Shown piece after piece: positions 29,975 to 39,870 of a stretch of DNA of 64,000 nucleotides. The stretch's first letter is position 1; each line of letters starts with the position of its first letter. Below the pieces are notes generated by a model that searched no databases, had not been told where the DNA came from, and saw only the letters and a program-made list of their open reading frames with translations. The stretch lies in NCBI RefSeq assembly GCF_018860425.1, contig NZ_JAHKPI010000014.1, forward strand, positions 930,329-994,328. Direction: 5' to 3'. The DNA comes from Marinobacter sp. F3R08. Its GTDB lineage: Bacteria; Pseudomonadota; Gammaproteobacteria; Pseudomonadales; Oleiphilaceae. The translations under genes were made by a program, and so were the position numbers.

Positions 29975-31192
29975 TCAAGAGAACGACGCCTGATAGGCCT
30001 CCGCATTGCGGAGGCCTTTTTCGTCGTGCCGCCAGGCTGCGAAAAAAATCAGCAGGCCGATAGCGGCAGTCGCAGCTCCAACATAGCCAGTTGATGACCA
30101 GCCAAAACCGGCGGTGATCGAGATGCCGGCTAACCAGGGCCCAAGGGCGTTGGCCACATTGAAGGCAGCATGATGTGAGGCTGCCGCAAGATTCTGCGCC
30201 CCGTGCGCGACATCCATCAGGTGAGTCTGGAGCGCAGGCCCCAGAGAGCCCATCATTGCCACCAGAAAACAGGCCGCCATCAGCGCTGGCAATGAGCCTG
30301 TGGTGGACGGAAAGGCCAGCAGAATGCCAGCGCTCAGAAGCAGAATCACGCCCACTGCGCGGAAGCCCAGCCGGTCAAACAGCCAGCCACCGAGCAGATT
30401 GCCGATAAAGCCACCAAGACCAAATACGGCCAGAGCAACTGGAATCCAATAGTCCGCCACCCCGGTAACCTCAAGTAACGTTGGTGCCAGATAGCTCAAC
30501 ACAGCGAACATGCCGGAAAAGCCAATGGCGCCGATGGCCAGCGCGAACCAGATACCGGTGCGATTGAACGCACGGATTTCGCTTAATGAGCCCTGGCGAG
30601 TCTCGTTCGGATCCGGAGGGAGTACCCAGAGCACCATAAGGAAGGTGGCCGTAGCAGTCAGCCCCACAAAGGCATACACGTATCGCCAGTCCAGCGATTG
30701 CCCCATCCAGGCTGCCAGGGGGTTACCCAGCAACAACGCCAGTGTCAGGCCCATCATGACCCTGGCCACGGCTTTGGCGCGCTGGTGAGTGGGCACCAGG
30801 GAGGCGGCCACCAGGGACGCAATGCCAAAATAGGCGCCGTGCGGCAGCCCGGCAAAGAAGCGGGCAATGACAACCCCTGTGTAGTCGACAGCCAGGGCGC
30901 TGGCCAGATTTCCTATGGCATAGAACACCATCAGCCAGATCAGGAGTTGCCGGCGGAAAAAACGCGCACCGATAATTGCCAGAATCGGTGCACCGACCAC
31001 CACGCCCAACGCATAAGCACTGATGAGGTGGCCGATCTGGGGCTCTGATACTCCGAGATCCCGGGAGATGTTGGGCATGAGACCCATCATGGCGAATTCA
31101 CCCGTGCCGATGGCAAAGCCGCCGAGGGCAAGGGCAAATTCGATTAGAAAAATCCGGAATCGAGTGGCTGGTGCACGGCTCAAAAAAAGCAC
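29975..31192 (-). CDS. MFS transporter (AraJ/YdhP-like, DHA1)
   Basis: A 405-residue protein with about twelve membrane helices. The N-terminal GGFAIGTGEFAMMGLMPNI and AYALGVVVGAPILA are typical of the AraJ/YdhP/NepI group of exporters. The start is uncertain: GTG 31192 gives the longest frame, and a TTG nine bases later is possible. The last 40 bases of coding sequence coincide with the fba terminator hairpin. The substrate is unknown. Confidence 0.85.
   Translation of the reverse strand: MLFLSRAPATRFRIFLIEFALALGGFAIGTGEFAMMGLMPNISRDLGVSEPQIGHLISAYALGVVVGAPILAIIGARFFRRQLLIWLMVFYAIGNLASALAVDYTGVVIARFFAGLPHGAYFGIASLVAASLVPTHQRAKAVARVMMGLTLALLLGNPLAAWMGQSLDWRYVYAFVGLTATATFLMVLWVLPPDPNETRQGSLSEIRAFNRTGIWFALAIGAIGFSGMFAVLSYLAPTLLEVTGVADYWIPVALAVFGLGGFIGNLLGGWLFDRLGFRAVGVILLLSAGILLAFPSTTGSLPALMAACFLVAMMGSLGPALQTHLMDVAHGAQNLAAASHHAAFNVANALGPWLAGISITAGFGWSSTGYVGAATAAIGLLIFFAAWRHDEKGLRNAEAYQASFS
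29995..30021 (+). terminator. Rho-independent terminator of tkt-epd-pgk-fba
   Basis: AGGCCTCCGC (29995-30004), a 3-base loop and GCGGAGGCCT (30008-30017) form a perfect 10-bp stem followed by TTTTT. It lies inside the 3' coding end of the convergent MFS gene, where it encodes part of its C-terminal tail. Confidence 0.92.
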
Positions 31193-31410
31193 TCCCTGAT
31201 GCTGGTGGAACGGAGAAAACCGGCGATTTTCGCGCTAACAGGAGTGAGACGCCATACGGATTACCACAGTGGCCGGGGGATTAGTCCTGCTGTGTTTGAT
31301 CTACAGCAACTGGCTATCACGGCCGCCTTGTAATTTTGCTGGCAGCGTCGAATATTAAAGAAGAAGGTTCAAAAATGGTTGGTTGTTGATGATCAGTAAC
31401 AAGGAGTGTC
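31193..31410. other. Divergent promoter region, MFS transporter / cbpA
   Basis: This 218-base gap carries no reading frame. It should hold promoters for both divergent genes. AT-rich bases at about 31330-31380 and an AAGGAG just before the cbpA ATG are visible. A clear heat-shock (sigma-32) promoter was not found. Confidence 0.5.
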
Positions 31411-32370
31411 ATGGACTTTAAAGATTATTACGCCGTACTCGGTGTGAGCGAGTCTGCCTCCGCCGAAGAAATCAAAAAAGCCTACCGCAAGCTCGCCCGG
31501 AAATTTCACCCTGACGTCAGCAAGGAAGAAGACGCGGATGCCCGGTTCAAGGATGTGGGGGAAGCCTATGAAGTATTGAAAGATCCGGAAAAGCGTGAGG
31601 AGTACGACCAGCTGCGCAAATACGGCGCACAGGCCGATGGCTCTTTTGAGCCACCTCCGGGTTGGCAGAGCGCCTCCGGTTTTGGCGGCGGTGGTTATAC
31701 CGAGGCCGATGCCCGCCAGTTCAGTGACTTCTTCGAGGAGATCTTCGGAGGTGGTCGCCAGGGTGGTTTTGGAGGCGGTGGTTTTCGCCAGGGCATGAAA
31801 ATGCGCGGCGAAGATGTTCACGCCAGGATTGCTCTGTTTCTGGAAGAGGCCTTTCATGGGTGCGAAAAACAGGTCTCGTTCCCGGTCCACGAAGCCGACG
31901 AGCATGGCAGGGTGGTTGCCCGGCAAAAGACGTTAAAAGTGAAAGTACCCGCCGGCATGCGCGAAGGGCAGCATATTCGCCTGAAAGGTCAGGGCTCGCC
32001 CGGAACTGGCGGAGGGGAGCCCGGTGATCTGTTCATTGAGGTAGCTTTTGCGCCGCACCCGCAGTTCACCGTAGAAGGTCGCGATGTGATGATCACTGTA
32101 CCGATTGCGCCCTGGGAAGCAGCCCTGGGTTCAACCGTTACGGTTCCAACCGTTGGCTCAAAAGTGAACGTGAAAGTGCCCAAAGGCGCCACCAGTGGAC
32201 AGAAGTTGCGGCTCAGGGGGAAGGGCTTTCCGGGCAAGCATCCGGGTGACCAGATTGTGGTGCTGCAGGTGGCCATGCCGGAGAAACACAGTCCAGAGGC
32301 TGAGAAACTCTATGAGCAACTGGCTGAGGCCGAGGCAAACTTCAATCCACGCAGCAAGCTTCACGTGTGA
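31411..32370 (+). CDS. cbpA: Curved DNA-binding protein CbpA (DnaJ family co-chaperone)
   Basis: A 319-residue class B J-protein. Residues 1-70 are the J domain with the HPD motif (FHPDVSKEE). Then come a Gly/Phe-rich linker (about 85-130) and two C-terminal beta domains without the cysteine zinc finger of DnaJ. It stimulates DnaK and, in E. coli, binds curved DNA. The next gene is its inhibitor cbpM, 13 bases downstream. Confidence 0.93.
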   Translation: MDFKDYYAVLGVSESASAEEIKKAYRKLARKFHPDVSKEEDADARFKDVGEAYEVLKDPEKREEYDQLRKYGAQADGSFEPPPGWQSASGFGGGGYTEADARQFSDFFEEIFGGGRQGGFGGGGFRQGMKMRGEDVHARIALFLEEAFHGCEKQVSFPVHEADEHGRVVARQKTLKVKVPAGMREGQHIRLKGQGSPGTGGGEPGDLFIEVAFAPHPQFTVEGRDVMITVPIAPWEAALGSTVTVPTVGSKVNVKVPKGATSGQKLRLRGKGFPGKHPGDQIVVLQVAMPEKHSPEAEKLYEQLAEAEANFNPRSKLHV

Positions 32371-32383
32371 GCGGGAGTAAGGT

Positions 32384-32728
32384 ATGAGTGAGCAAGATCA
32401 TATTTTTACGGTAGAGGTGTTCGACCCGGAAGGCAGCACCTTCACTCTGCGTGAAGTCTGTGAGCGCGGTGAGTGCCATGCCGAGTTTGTCATCAAGCTG
32501 GTCGACTACGGCATAATTGAGCCGCTGGAGGTGTCACCGGAGTCCCGGCAATGGCACTTCGATATCGCTGCCCTGAGCCGATTGCGCAAAGCTCAGAGAC
32601 TGCAACGGGATCTGAAAATGAATCTCCCCGGGTTGGCCATGTCTCTGGAACTCCTCGATGAGGTGGAAGACATGCGCCGGGAAGTGGCCCGTCTCAATCA
32701 CAGGATCAGTCAACTGATGGGGGAGTAG
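32384..32728 (+). CDS. cbpM: Chaperone modulator CbpM
   Basis: A 114-residue MerR-like helical protein of the CbpM family. It carries TLREVCERGECHAEFVIKLV and YGIIEPLE at the N-terminus, then the conserved WHFDIAALSRLRKAQRLQ, and a C-terminal coiled stretch. It binds the J domain of CbpA and blocks its action with DnaK. Placed immediately after cbpA, as in other gammaproteobacteria. Confidence 0.9.
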   Translation: MSEQDHIFTVEVFDPEGSTFTLREVCERGECHAEFVIKLVDYGIIEPLEVSPESRQWHFDIAALSRLRKAQRLQRDLKMNLPGLAMSLELLDEVEDMRREVARLNHRISQLMGE

Positions 32729-32740
32729 CCGCTTCCCCCG

Positions 32741-32914
32741 TTATTGCTTTTCTTCCAGCGCCTGGATCTCCGCGTAGATCTTTTCCGCTTCCTCCATGAG
32801 GGTTCCATGCGTTCTCAAGTCGCCGTTGCGCTGGGCAACCAGTGCCTTGGCGAGTTTTGCCTCATACTCTTTCTGCAGCTTTTTCTTCGGATCGCTTTTC
32901 AAAAATCCCAGCAT
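32741..32914 (-). CDS. Small DUF6435-like protein
   Basis: A 57-residue highly charged protein starting MLGFLKSDPKKKLQKEYEAKL and predicted to be mainly helical. Short proteins of this pattern occur widely in gammaproteobacteria. Start ATG 32914 is chosen because upstream codons to 33112 do not resemble any conserved sequence and are compositionally unlike coding DNA. It is convergent with cbpM (12-base gap). Function unknown. Confidence 0.78.
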   Translation of the reverse strand: MLGFLKSDPKKKLQKEYEAKLAKALVAQRNGDLRTHGTLMEEAEKIYAEIQALEEKQ

Positions 32915-33130
32915 AGGTTTGAGCCTGTTCAGAAGCGTGTTTCGATTATACGTCGGTGGGCATTGAAAGTTCACTGGCGGGAATAAGGGTGGCAAACCTT
33001 CGCAACAAAACCCGTACAGAAAAGCGTCCTGTTTCGGCCCGGGTTTTGCTATACATAGGATTACACGTGTTGCAGGGATGCGGGCACAGATTGTGCAGGA
33101 TGCATGAAGCACACAGTTAGCGGAGTTCGT

Positions 33131-35071
33131 ATGTCATTCAGATTTTTCAGGCAGCTGATCTCAAGCCGCCTTCTCCGACCGGTTTTCATTGTGCTGGTGG
33201 TTGTTGGCCTGGTTCAGGTGGTGGTCAGCCAGTGGCTGATTTCCAGTCAGGTGGAGCGACTGGTCGGCACCGCTGGAACCGCACTTGAGGCCAGCAGCGA
33301 GCAAGTCAGCGCCTCTTTCGGAGATACCCGCGAAGATGTCCGGACACGCCTGGAGACCATGCGGCAGAAGACCACCGATGAACTCTCCGCCGAGCTTACC
33401 CGTCAGCAAACCGCCCAGCAGGAGCGCGTTGCCAACAACGTTCGAAGCGCCGTGATGGCGGAAGCGCAGGGTCTGGCAGATGTGCTGGCGGCTGTTGCCG
33501 CTCCGCTGATCTGGGACCGTGATGTGCCACGCCTGACCGATCTGGTGGAACTGGCCGACGCCCGGGAATCGGTGCTGTTTGCGGTCTATTACGACCAGTA
33601 CGGCGAGCGTCTGACCCGGTACGTGGATCGTACCGACGACCGGGTGCGCGCTTTAATGGAGCAGGGTGAGGGTCGTGGTGCGGCAAATCGTGTCCTGGAT
33701 GCGGCAAGTCGTGACCCGAACGTGGTGATCATCACTGCCGACATCGCGCCCCAGGGGTCTGCGATTGGCCAGCTCAAACTGGGGCTATCCATGGAGGGGA
33801 TCAATCAGGATCTGGCCGCCCTGAAAGAAGAGTTCAGTGCCACGATTACCGGTAGCATCGATGCGCTTCGAGACACTCTGGAGGCAGAAACCGAGCAGGT
33901 AAATCAGCGCCTTCAGCAACAGCTGGCCGGTATGGATTCTGACACCCAGGCCAGAATGCAGAGCACCGTGGACGCACTGAACACCGAGGCGTCGAGCCTT
34001 TCCGCCAATCTCAGCCTGCTGGCGATCGGCTCCGTGGTCGTTCTGATCGTGCTGGTGGCACTGGTGCTGGGTGGCGGTCTGTTGCCCCGAGTGTTCCGTC
34101 TGAGTTCTGCGATCTGGGGTATTGCCGATGGTGAAGCCGATCTGACCCGCCGGGTGTCCATGAAAGGCAAGGATGAACTCACCGAAATGGCTCAGGGGAT
34201 GAACCGGTTTATTGCCCGTATTCAGGAACTGGTCTCTGACGTCAAGGCGTCCGCTGAATCGGCCGCCGGCCAGGCTCAGGCGCAGGGTGACGTCAGTCGC
34301 AGTGCCGTGGCTGCGGTGAATCGTCAGGAGCAGGACGTAGCGGAAGTGTCTGGAACCATGGATGTAATGTCCCGGAGTATTTCCGAAGTGGCGGAGAACA
34401 TTCACGATATTGCCGGATCTATCCGCAATGTCAGTTCCGAGAGTGAAGCCACTGCCGGTATTTCCCGTGAAGTGCGAAACCGGCTGGATCAGGTGGTGCG
34501 CAATGTTGAACAGGCGGTGGAAGCCGTTAATCAGCTGGACAACCAGAGCAAGGAAATTGGCTCGGTGTTGTCGGTGATTGGTGCCATCGCAGAGCAGACC
34601 AATCTGCTGGCTCTGAATGCGGCCATAGAGGCCGCCCGCGCAGGGGAGTCCGGCCGTGGCTTTGCCGTGGTGGCGGATGAGGTTCGCACGCTTGCAAGCC
34701 GTACCCAGGAATCCACTACGGAAATCCAGTCGATCATCGAAAAGCTGCAGAAGGGCAGTCGCCAGGCCGTCACTGCCATTGGCGACGTCTCTGATCAGGT
34801 CACGGAATCCTCGTCGGAATTCCGGCGGGCTGACGAGCATTTTGACCGGATCAATCAGCTGCTCAGCAGTCTTCAGGATCGCGCACTTTCGATCTCATCG
34901 GTTGCCGAAGAGCAGGGGCGTCATGCCAGTGAGGTCAGTGTCAGTGTCAACGACATCGCCGCTTCTTCACGAGAAACAGTGGATGCGATTGAACGCTCCG
35001 ATGAGGCCAGTGGCCAGATCGGCCAGACACTGACCTCATTGAAGGATAAAGCGTCACAGTTCCGGGTCTAG
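33131..35071 (+). CDS. Methyl-accepting chemotaxis protein
   Basis: A 646-residue transmembrane receptor. One helix lies near residues 16-38 and a second near 300-325. The 260-residue region between them is extracytoplasmic, mostly helical and rich in Gln and Thr. A HAMP domain follows the second helix, then the signalling domain with hairpin tip [19 protein letters not shown]. No CheR-docking pentapeptide ends the protein. Start ATG 33131 has GGAG upstream; ATG 33104 is in frame but lacks one. The ligand is unknown. The 3' end overlaps the convergent gene by 18 bases. Confidence 0.92.
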   Translation: MSFRFFRQLISSRLLRPVFIVLVVVGLVQVVVSQWLISSQVERLVGTAGTALEASSEQVSASFGDTREDVRTRLETMRQKTTDELSAELTRQQTAQQERVANNVRSAVMAEAQGLADVLAAVAAPLIWDRDVPRLTDLVELADARESVLFAVYYDQYGERLTRYVDRTDDRVRALMEQGEGRGAANRVLDAASRDPNVVIITADIAPQGSAIGQLKLGLSMEGINQDLAALKEEFSATITGSIDALRDTLEAETEQVNQRLQQQLAGMDSDTQARMQSTVDALNTEASSLSANLSLLAIGSVVVLIVLVALVLGGGLLPRVFRLSSAIWGIADGEADLTRRVSMKGKDELTEMAQGMNRFIARIQELVSDVKASAESAAGQAQAQGDVSRSAVAAVNRQEQDVAEVSGTMDVMSRSISEVAENIHDIAGSIRNVSSESEATAGISREVRNRLDQVVRNVEQAVEAVNQLDNQSKEIGSVLSVIGAIAEQTNLLALNAAIEAARAGESGRGFAVVADEVRTLASRTQESTTEIQSIIEKLQKGSRQAVTAIGDVSDQVTESSSEFRRADEHFDRINQLLSSLQDRALSISSVAEEQGRHASEVSVSVNDIAASSRETVDAIERSDEASGQIGQTLTSLKDKASQFRV

Positions 35072-36025
35072 GCGCGCCCGGGCAGTCCGGTATTCGTCGG
35101 TCAGGCGGCCCACCAGATCCCCTACGCTCAGTACGTCGTGGATCTGGCTGACGCCCTGGCCGGCAGACCAGACGGTTTTCCACGCCTTGGCCTCATCATC
35201 AACGGGTTTTAGCTTGTCGCCGTAGTTGATCTCACCGGCCTGGTGCAGTTTGTCCATGGGGAAGCCGGCCGCCTCCAGACTTTGCCGCATGAAGCTGGCG
35301 GGTATGCCGGAAACCGCCGGGGTGTGGATGATGTCGGCTGAGACCGCATCAATGATCATGTTCCGGTAGGCCTCGTCGGCATGGGATTCGGTGGTGTTGA
35401 TGAACCGGGTCCCCATGTACGCCAGGTCGGCACCCAGGGCCTGGGCGGCCAGAAGATCCTCGCCGTGGGAGAGGCCGCCGGCCAGCAGGATCGTGCCGTC
35501 AAACACTTCCCGGATCTCATGGATCAGAACAAACGGATTGATGGTGCCCGCATGACCCCCGGCACCAGCCGCCACGGCGATAATGCCGTCGACCCCCGCC
35601 TCTGCAGCCTTGCGGGCATGCTTCTGGTTGGTCACATCGTGGAACACCACACCGCCATAACCATGAACGGCCTCGACTACCTGGCTGGCAGCGCCCAGCG
35701 ACGTAATGATGATGGGCACCTGGTGCTTTACGCACAGCGCCAGGTCGGCCTGCCAGCGGGGATTGGTCCGGTGCACAATCAGGTTAACCGCATAGGGCGC
35801 GGTTTTTCGATCCGGGTTCAGGCTTCGGAAAGCAGCCAGCTCTTCGTTCATCTGGATCAGCCAGTCTTCAAAGCCTTCGCTGGTGCGCTGGTTCAGGGCC
35901 GGGAAACTGCCCACGATGCCCTGCTTGCAACAGGCCAGGGCCAGTTCAGGACCGGAAATCAGGAACATGGGGGCCGCTACAAGAGGTAGTGACAGCGTAT
36001 CGTTCAGGGATACGGGCAATGGCAT
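35054..36025 (-). CDS. Nitronate monooxygenase (NMO family flavoprotein)
   Basis: A 323-residue FMN-dependent TIM-barrel protein. Conserved stretches [16 protein letters not shown] and the glycine-rich [10 protein letters not shown] fit NMO class enzymes, which oxidise nitronates such as propionate 3-nitronate. The phosphate-binding segments [14 protein letters not shown] and [12 protein letters not shown] are also visible. Related enoyl reductase-like proteins share the fold, so the substrate is not certain. Confidence 0.87.
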   Translation of the reverse strand: MPLPVSLNDTLSLPLVAAPMFLISGPELALACCKQGIVGSFPALNQRTSEGFEDWLIQMNEELAAFRSLNPDRKTAPYAVNLIVHRTNPRWQADLALCVKHQVPIIITSLGAASQVVEAVHGYGGVVFHDVTNQKHARKAAEAGVDGIIAVAAGAGGHAGTINPFVLIHEIREVFDGTILLAGGLSHGEDLLAAQALGADLAYMGTRFINTTESHADEAYRNMIIDAVSADIIHTPAVSGIPASFMRQSLEAAGFPMDKLHQAGEINYGDKLKPVDDEAKAWKTVWSAGQGVSQIHDVLSVGDLVGRLTDEYRTARARLDPEL

Positions 36026-36150
36026 GAGGATTCCTTAATTTTTGTTGGAACTTTTGTAGGATATAAAGGATCTTAGCGTGCCATGCCCGATCTGAAAACG
36101 GTCGCGAGCTAATTAATTTCCTAAATCAGACACACGAAAGGAGTCCCTCC

Positions 36151-36882
36151 ATGGGTGAAGCAAAACGTCGTCAGGAAACCGGCGCACCGCCTCCCAGAAA
36201 AGCAAAATCCAATAAGCCGCTCTATATAGGCGTCGTTGTGTTGGTTCTGGCCGCCGTGCTTCTAGGGGTATTTTTCCTGACCGCTGCACCCAAACCGACG
36301 TCTGACGATCTGCCGGTCGCCGCGCCCAATGCCAGTGATTTTCCGGCTCAACTGGATCAGTACGGCGTGTCCATTGGTCCTGATGATGCCACGGTAGTGG
36401 TCCGTGAATTTGCTGATTTCCAGTGCCCGGCCTGCGCCAACTTTTCTTCTGCCAGTAAACAGCTGAAAGAAGAATACGTGAATACAGGCAAGGTGCGCTT
36501 TGTCTACTTCGACCTGCCGCTGCAGCAACATGAGAACGCCATGCCGGCTGCCCAGGCAGCTCGTTGCGCCGGTGATCAGGATGCCTATTGGGACATGCAT
36601 GAGCGCCTTTTCGATTCCCAGATCGAATGGAGTGGCTCAAACGACCCGGTTGCCACCTTCACCCGGTACGCGGAAGAGCTTGGCCTTGAGGAACGGCGCT
36701 TTAACCGTTGTCTGACAACTGAACTGCATCGTGAAGTTGTGGAGCAGAGTCGCCAGGTGGCGATGCAGTTGAAAGTGGCCAGCACGCCAACGGTTCTGGT
36801 GGATAACATCTGGCTGACCCGGCCAGGTTGGGGGCAGCTTTCTGCCGTGGTTGAGCGTGAGTTGGCCCGCGAGGTGGATTAA
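36151..36882 (+). CDS. DsbA-family thiol-disulfide protein, membrane anchored
   Basis: A 243-residue protein. Residues 1-22 are basic (MGEAKRRQETG), residues 24-45 form one membrane helix, and the rest is a periplasmic DsbA/DsbG-like thioredoxin fold. The active site is CPAC (FQCPACANF), and the cis-proline loop is STPTVL. Such proteins make, isomerise or reduce disulfides. It stands alone upstream of trhO, with no DsbB or DsbD partner nearby. Confidence 0.85.
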   Translation: MGEAKRRQETGAPPPRKAKSNKPLYIGVVVLVLAAVLLGVFFLTAAPKPTSDDLPVAAPNASDFPAQLDQYGVSIGPDDATVVVREFADFQCPACANFSSASKQLKEEYVNTGKVRFVYFDLPLQQHENAMPAAQAARCAGDQDAYWDMHERLFDSQIEWSGSNDPVATFTRYAEELGLEERRFNRCLTTELHREVVEQSRQVAMQLKVASTPTVLVDNIWLTRPGWGQLSAVVERELAREVD

Positions 36883-37017
36883 CTCTCTGATACCCGGACA
36901 ATCCCGCACTTGATCGTGAGCCTGAGTTGGTTAAAATTTGCGCCCTCTCAGGCTCCGGCTTTTGAGCTACCCCCAAACCATGCTCCGGATTTACGGTCCG
37001 GCCCGCAGGAGAAAAAG

Positions 37018-38037
37018 ATGAGCAACAACGTTGTCGTCTGCGCACTGTACAAGTTCGCAGTCCTGAATGATTACCAATCCCTTCGCCAGCCACTTCTGGA
37101 CCTGATGCTCGAGCAAAACGTGCACGGGACCCTCCTGCTGGCAAGGGAGGGCATCAATGGCACCATCGCGGGCAGCCGCGAGGGCATCGATGCCGTGAAA
37201 GCCTGGATTGCCAGCGACGAGCGCTTTGACGGGATTGATTACAAAGAGTCCTTTGTGGACATCCAGCCCTTCAAACGCACCAAAGTGAAGCTCAAGAAAG
37301 AGATCGTCACCATGGGCGTGGACGGTATAGACCCGAAACGCATCGTGGGCACCTATGTCGATCCGAAGGAATGGAACGATCTGATCTCCGATCCGGAAGT
37401 GGTGCTGGTGGATACCCGTAACCAGTACGAAGTGGAAATCGGCACCTTCAGGAATGCCGTTAATCCGGCTACCGACACCTTCCGGGAATTCCCGGAATAC
37501 GTGAAGCAGAACCTGGATCCCTCAAAGCACAAAAAGGTGGCCATGTTCTGTACCGGTGGCATCCGCTGTGAAAAATCCACGGCTTACCTCAAGGAGCAGG
37601 GCTTCGATGAGGTATACCACCTCAAGGGCGGTATCCTGAAATACCTGGAGGAGGTGCCCGAAGAGCAGAGTCTATGGCACGGAGAGTGCTTTGTATTTGA
37701 TGACCGGGTGACGGTCAATCACCGGCTGGAGCGAGGCGACTACGATCAGTGTCATGCCTGCCGCAGGCCGATCACCGAGGAAGACAAGCAGCGTCCCGAG
37801 TATGAGCAGGGGGTCAGCTGCCATCAGTGCATTCATACACTGACCGAGGAGCAGAAGGCACGGTTCGCAGAGCGTGAACGGCAGATGCGCCTGGCCGAGC
37901 AGCGTGGTGAGGCTCATGTGGGTGGCGACGCGGCCCGCATCATTGCGGAGCGTAAGGCCCGGAAACAGGCAGAAAGAGAACGTCAGGCCCGGAAAAGTCT
38001 GGCCGGTGAAAAGGCCGGGAAAACCGAGGGCGCCTGA
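37018..38037 (+). CDS. trhO: tRNA uridine(34) hydroxylase (rhodanese-type, YceA/TrhO)
   Basis: A 339-residue protein of the TrhO family. The N-terminal UPF0176 part has [14 protein letters not shown]. The rhodanese domain follows with the catalytic loop [12 protein letters not shown]-terminal region has CxxC pairs (CHAC and CHQC) and a basic tail. TrhO hydroxylates uridine 34 of certain tRNAs, the first step to 5-methoxyuridine. Start ATG 37018 has GGAGAAAAAG just upstream. Confidence 0.93.
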   Translation: MSNNVVVCALYKFAVLNDYQSLRQPLLDLMLEQNVHGTLLLAREGINGTIAGSREGIDAVKAWIASDERFDGIDYKESFVDIQPFKRTKVKLKKEIVTMGVDGIDPKRIVGTYVDPKEWNDLISDPEVVLVDTRNQYEVEIGTFRNAVNPATDTFREFPEYVKQNLDPSKHKKVAMFCTGGIRCEKSTAYLKEQGFDEVYHLKGGILKYLEEVPEEQSLWHGECFVFDDRVTVNHRLERGDYDQCHACRRPITEEDKQRPEYEQGVSCHQCIHTLTEEQKARFAERERQMRLAEQRGEAHVGGDAARIIAERKARKQAERERQARKSLAGEKAGKTEGA

Positions 38038-38058
38038 CCAACCCCGAAAGGAGACTTC

Positions 38059-38790
38059 ATGGATTTTCGACAGGCAGTAGCCATTACCGCAGTTGTTATC
38101 GCACCGTTTGCCAACGGGCAGGAGGCCGATAACTGGAAGGGCGAAACTGAACTGGGTGTTTTGATCACCTCGGGCAATACCGAAGAGACCAACATCAAAG
38201 GCCGACTCGGCCTGATTCATGAAGTGGAATCCTGGCGCAACACGGGGGATTTCCGAACCAACTATTCCGAAACAGAAGACGAAACCACCGCTGAAAAATA
38301 CGTGGCGGCCCTGCAGACTGATTACAAGTTCGATGAAAACCAGTACTGGTTTCTTCGAGGTGCCTATGAGAACGACCGGTTCTCGGGTTACGACTTTGAA
38401 TCTTCGGTAACCACTGGTTATGGAAACCGGGTCTGGAAGTTGGGTGAGCGCTCATTTCTGGATCTTTCTGCCGGTGCCGGTTACCGGTACAACAAGCTGG
38501 AAACGGTAAACTCCGACGGTGAGGACGCCGAAAAAGAGGCGATTGCCCGTCTGGCCGGCCAGTTTGATTACGCCCTGTCTGAAAATGCGCTGTTTCGTCA
38601 GAAACTCAGCACCGAAATCGGTCTGGATGAGAACAACACCTCGACAGAATCGGAAACGTCTTTACAGGCGAACCTGATCGGAAACCTCTCAATGAAGGCG
38701 GCCTTCCTTGTCAGCCATGAGTCGGACGCGCCGGCGGGGTCTGACAGCACCGACACCGAAACGTCACTCTCTCTTCTGTACGGCTTCTGA
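38059..38790 (+). CDS. DUF481 outer membrane protein (YdiY-like)
   Basis: A 243-residue exported protein with a signal peptide of about 20 residues. It is rich in alternating polar and hydrophobic strands, begins GETELGVLITSGNTEETN and ends in phenylalanine (LLYGF). These are the marks of DUF481 putative beta-barrels. Function is unknown; related proteins are salt- or acid-induced. The gene lies 21 bases after trhO and ends in a strong terminator. Confidence 0.87.
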   Translation: MDFRQAVAITAVVIAPFANGQEADNWKGETELGVLITSGNTEETNIKGRLGLIHEVESWRNTGDFRTNYSETEDETTAEKYVAALQTDYKFDENQYWFLRGAYENDRFSGYDFESSVTTGYGNRVWKLGERSFLDLSAGAGYRYNKLETVNSDGEDAEKEAIARLAGQFDYALSENALFRQKLSTEIGLDENNTSTESETSLQANLIGNLSMKAAFLVSHESDAPAGSDSTDTETSLSLLYGF

Positions 38791-38795
38791 GGCAG

Positions 38796-38824
38796 AGGGT
38801 CCGATGGATACTCCATCGGACCCT
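38796..38824. terminator. Bidirectional terminator between convergent genes
   Basis: AGGGTCCGATGG (38796-38807), loop ATACT and CCATCGGACCCT (38813-38824) form a perfect 12-bp stem. It sits between the DUF481 stop and the stop of the convergent DUF523 gene. Confidence 0.85.
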
Positions 38825-38835
38825 TCGTCCGGATC

Positions 38836-39783
38836 TCAAACGTTGTTTCTGAGTCCCAGTTCATCCGGGTAGGGCGTCAGGTATTGCTGAACGTTCAGGT
38901 AATCCACCGGCTCCCGGCGCTGAGCCATCCGTAACAGGGTCATGGGAACGACTAACGGGACCTCGCCTCTGTTGTAGGCTTCCATCTGCTCTATCAGTAC
39001 CTTGCGGTCCTCCTCGCCCATGGAATCCCTCAGGTAGCCCATCAGATGCTGCATGGCATTCAGGTGTGATCCCCGGCTGACCTTCTTGCTCATCGCCTCC
39101 ATGAACAGCTGGATGTAACGTTCAGCAATCGCCTCCAGTGGCTCGGATTTCAGATCTCCCAGCATGGGGCCAAGCTGGCGGTAGATTTTCTCGGAGTGAG
39201 CCAGCAGCTGAAATTTGTGGCGGGTATGGAACTCAATCAGCGCCTTTGCCGTAAGAGTGTCGCTGACGACGTTCTGCATCCAGTCGTCGTAGGCAAAAAC
39301 CCGCTCGATGAAATTTTCCCGGATCATGTCGTCATTGAGGCGGCCTTCCTCCTCAACCGGCATCAGCGGGTAGGCATTCAGCAGTGCCTCGGCAAACATA
39401 CCCCGGCCATCACGGCGGGTAACATTGCCTTCTTCGTTGTGCACCTTGATCCGTTCCATGCCACAGCTGGGTGATTTTGCCATCAGGATGTAGCCGCGGA
39501 GATCTGCCAGGGTGGGTATGACCTGTTCGATGAAGCCCTGCATGGCGTCTGTGTGGTCTGCAGTGCCCCTGGATTCAATCAGATGCAGGCCATCATTGTA
39601 TTCGCGCAGATGAATGGCAGGGCGGGGAACGCCCAGGCCAGCTTCCAGCTCTGGGCAGATGGACCGAAACTCAAAGTGCCTGGACAGCACCTGGGTGCAG
39701 TAACGGGAGTGTTTATGGCCGCCATCATGGCGAACTTCCTTGCCCAGCAGGCAGGTGCTGATTCCGACGGGGATGCCGCTCAC
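38836..39783 (-). CDS. DUF523 and DUF1722 domain protein (YbgA-type)
   Basis: A 315-residue protein. Residues 1-150 are DUF523, with conserved cysteines in ISTCLLGKEVRHDGGHK, CPELEAGLGVPRP and AKSPSCGMERI. The C-terminal DUF1722 domain reads HTRHKFQLLAHSEKIYRQLG. These fused proteins often occur near photolyase or cyclopropane fatty-acid genes. Function is not established. A metal or cluster role for the Cys residues is inferred. Confidence 0.88.
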   Translation of the reverse strand: MSGIPVGISTCLLGKEVRHDGGHKHSRYCTQVLSRHFEFRSICPELEAGLGVPRPAIHLREYNDGLHLIESRGTADHTDAMQGFIEQVIPTLADLRGYILMAKSPSCGMERIKVHNEEGNVTRRDGRGMFAEALLNAYPLMPVEEEGRLNDDMIRENFIERVFAYDDWMQNVVSDTLTAKALIEFHTRHKFQLLAHSEKIYRQLGPMLGDLKSEPLEAIAERYIQLFMEAMSKKVSRGSHLNAMQHLMGYLRDSMGEEDRKVLIEQMEAYNRGEVPLVVPMTLLRMAQRREPVDYLNVQQYLTPYPDELGLRNNV

Positions 39784-39870
39784 GCTGACCCTCCAATAAT
39801 TAAACCTGTTTCTGTGATACGTGAATTCAGTCTAGTCCGATCACGGGCTCCGGGAAAACTGCGTGTTGGT

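Noticed and set aside
31320..31370. Heat-shock promoter before cbpA
   Set aside because: CCTTGTAA is present, but no CCCCAT-like element follows at the right distance.
32915..33112. 66-residue N-terminal extension of the DUF6435-like protein
   Set aside because: The extension is cysteine- and proline-rich, unlike the charged helical core. It crosses the promoter side of the chemoreceptor gene and lacks a ribosome site.
33785..34840. 351-codon open frame antisense to the chemoreceptor gene
   Set aside because: It is the shadow of the repeated coiled-coil codons of the receptor.
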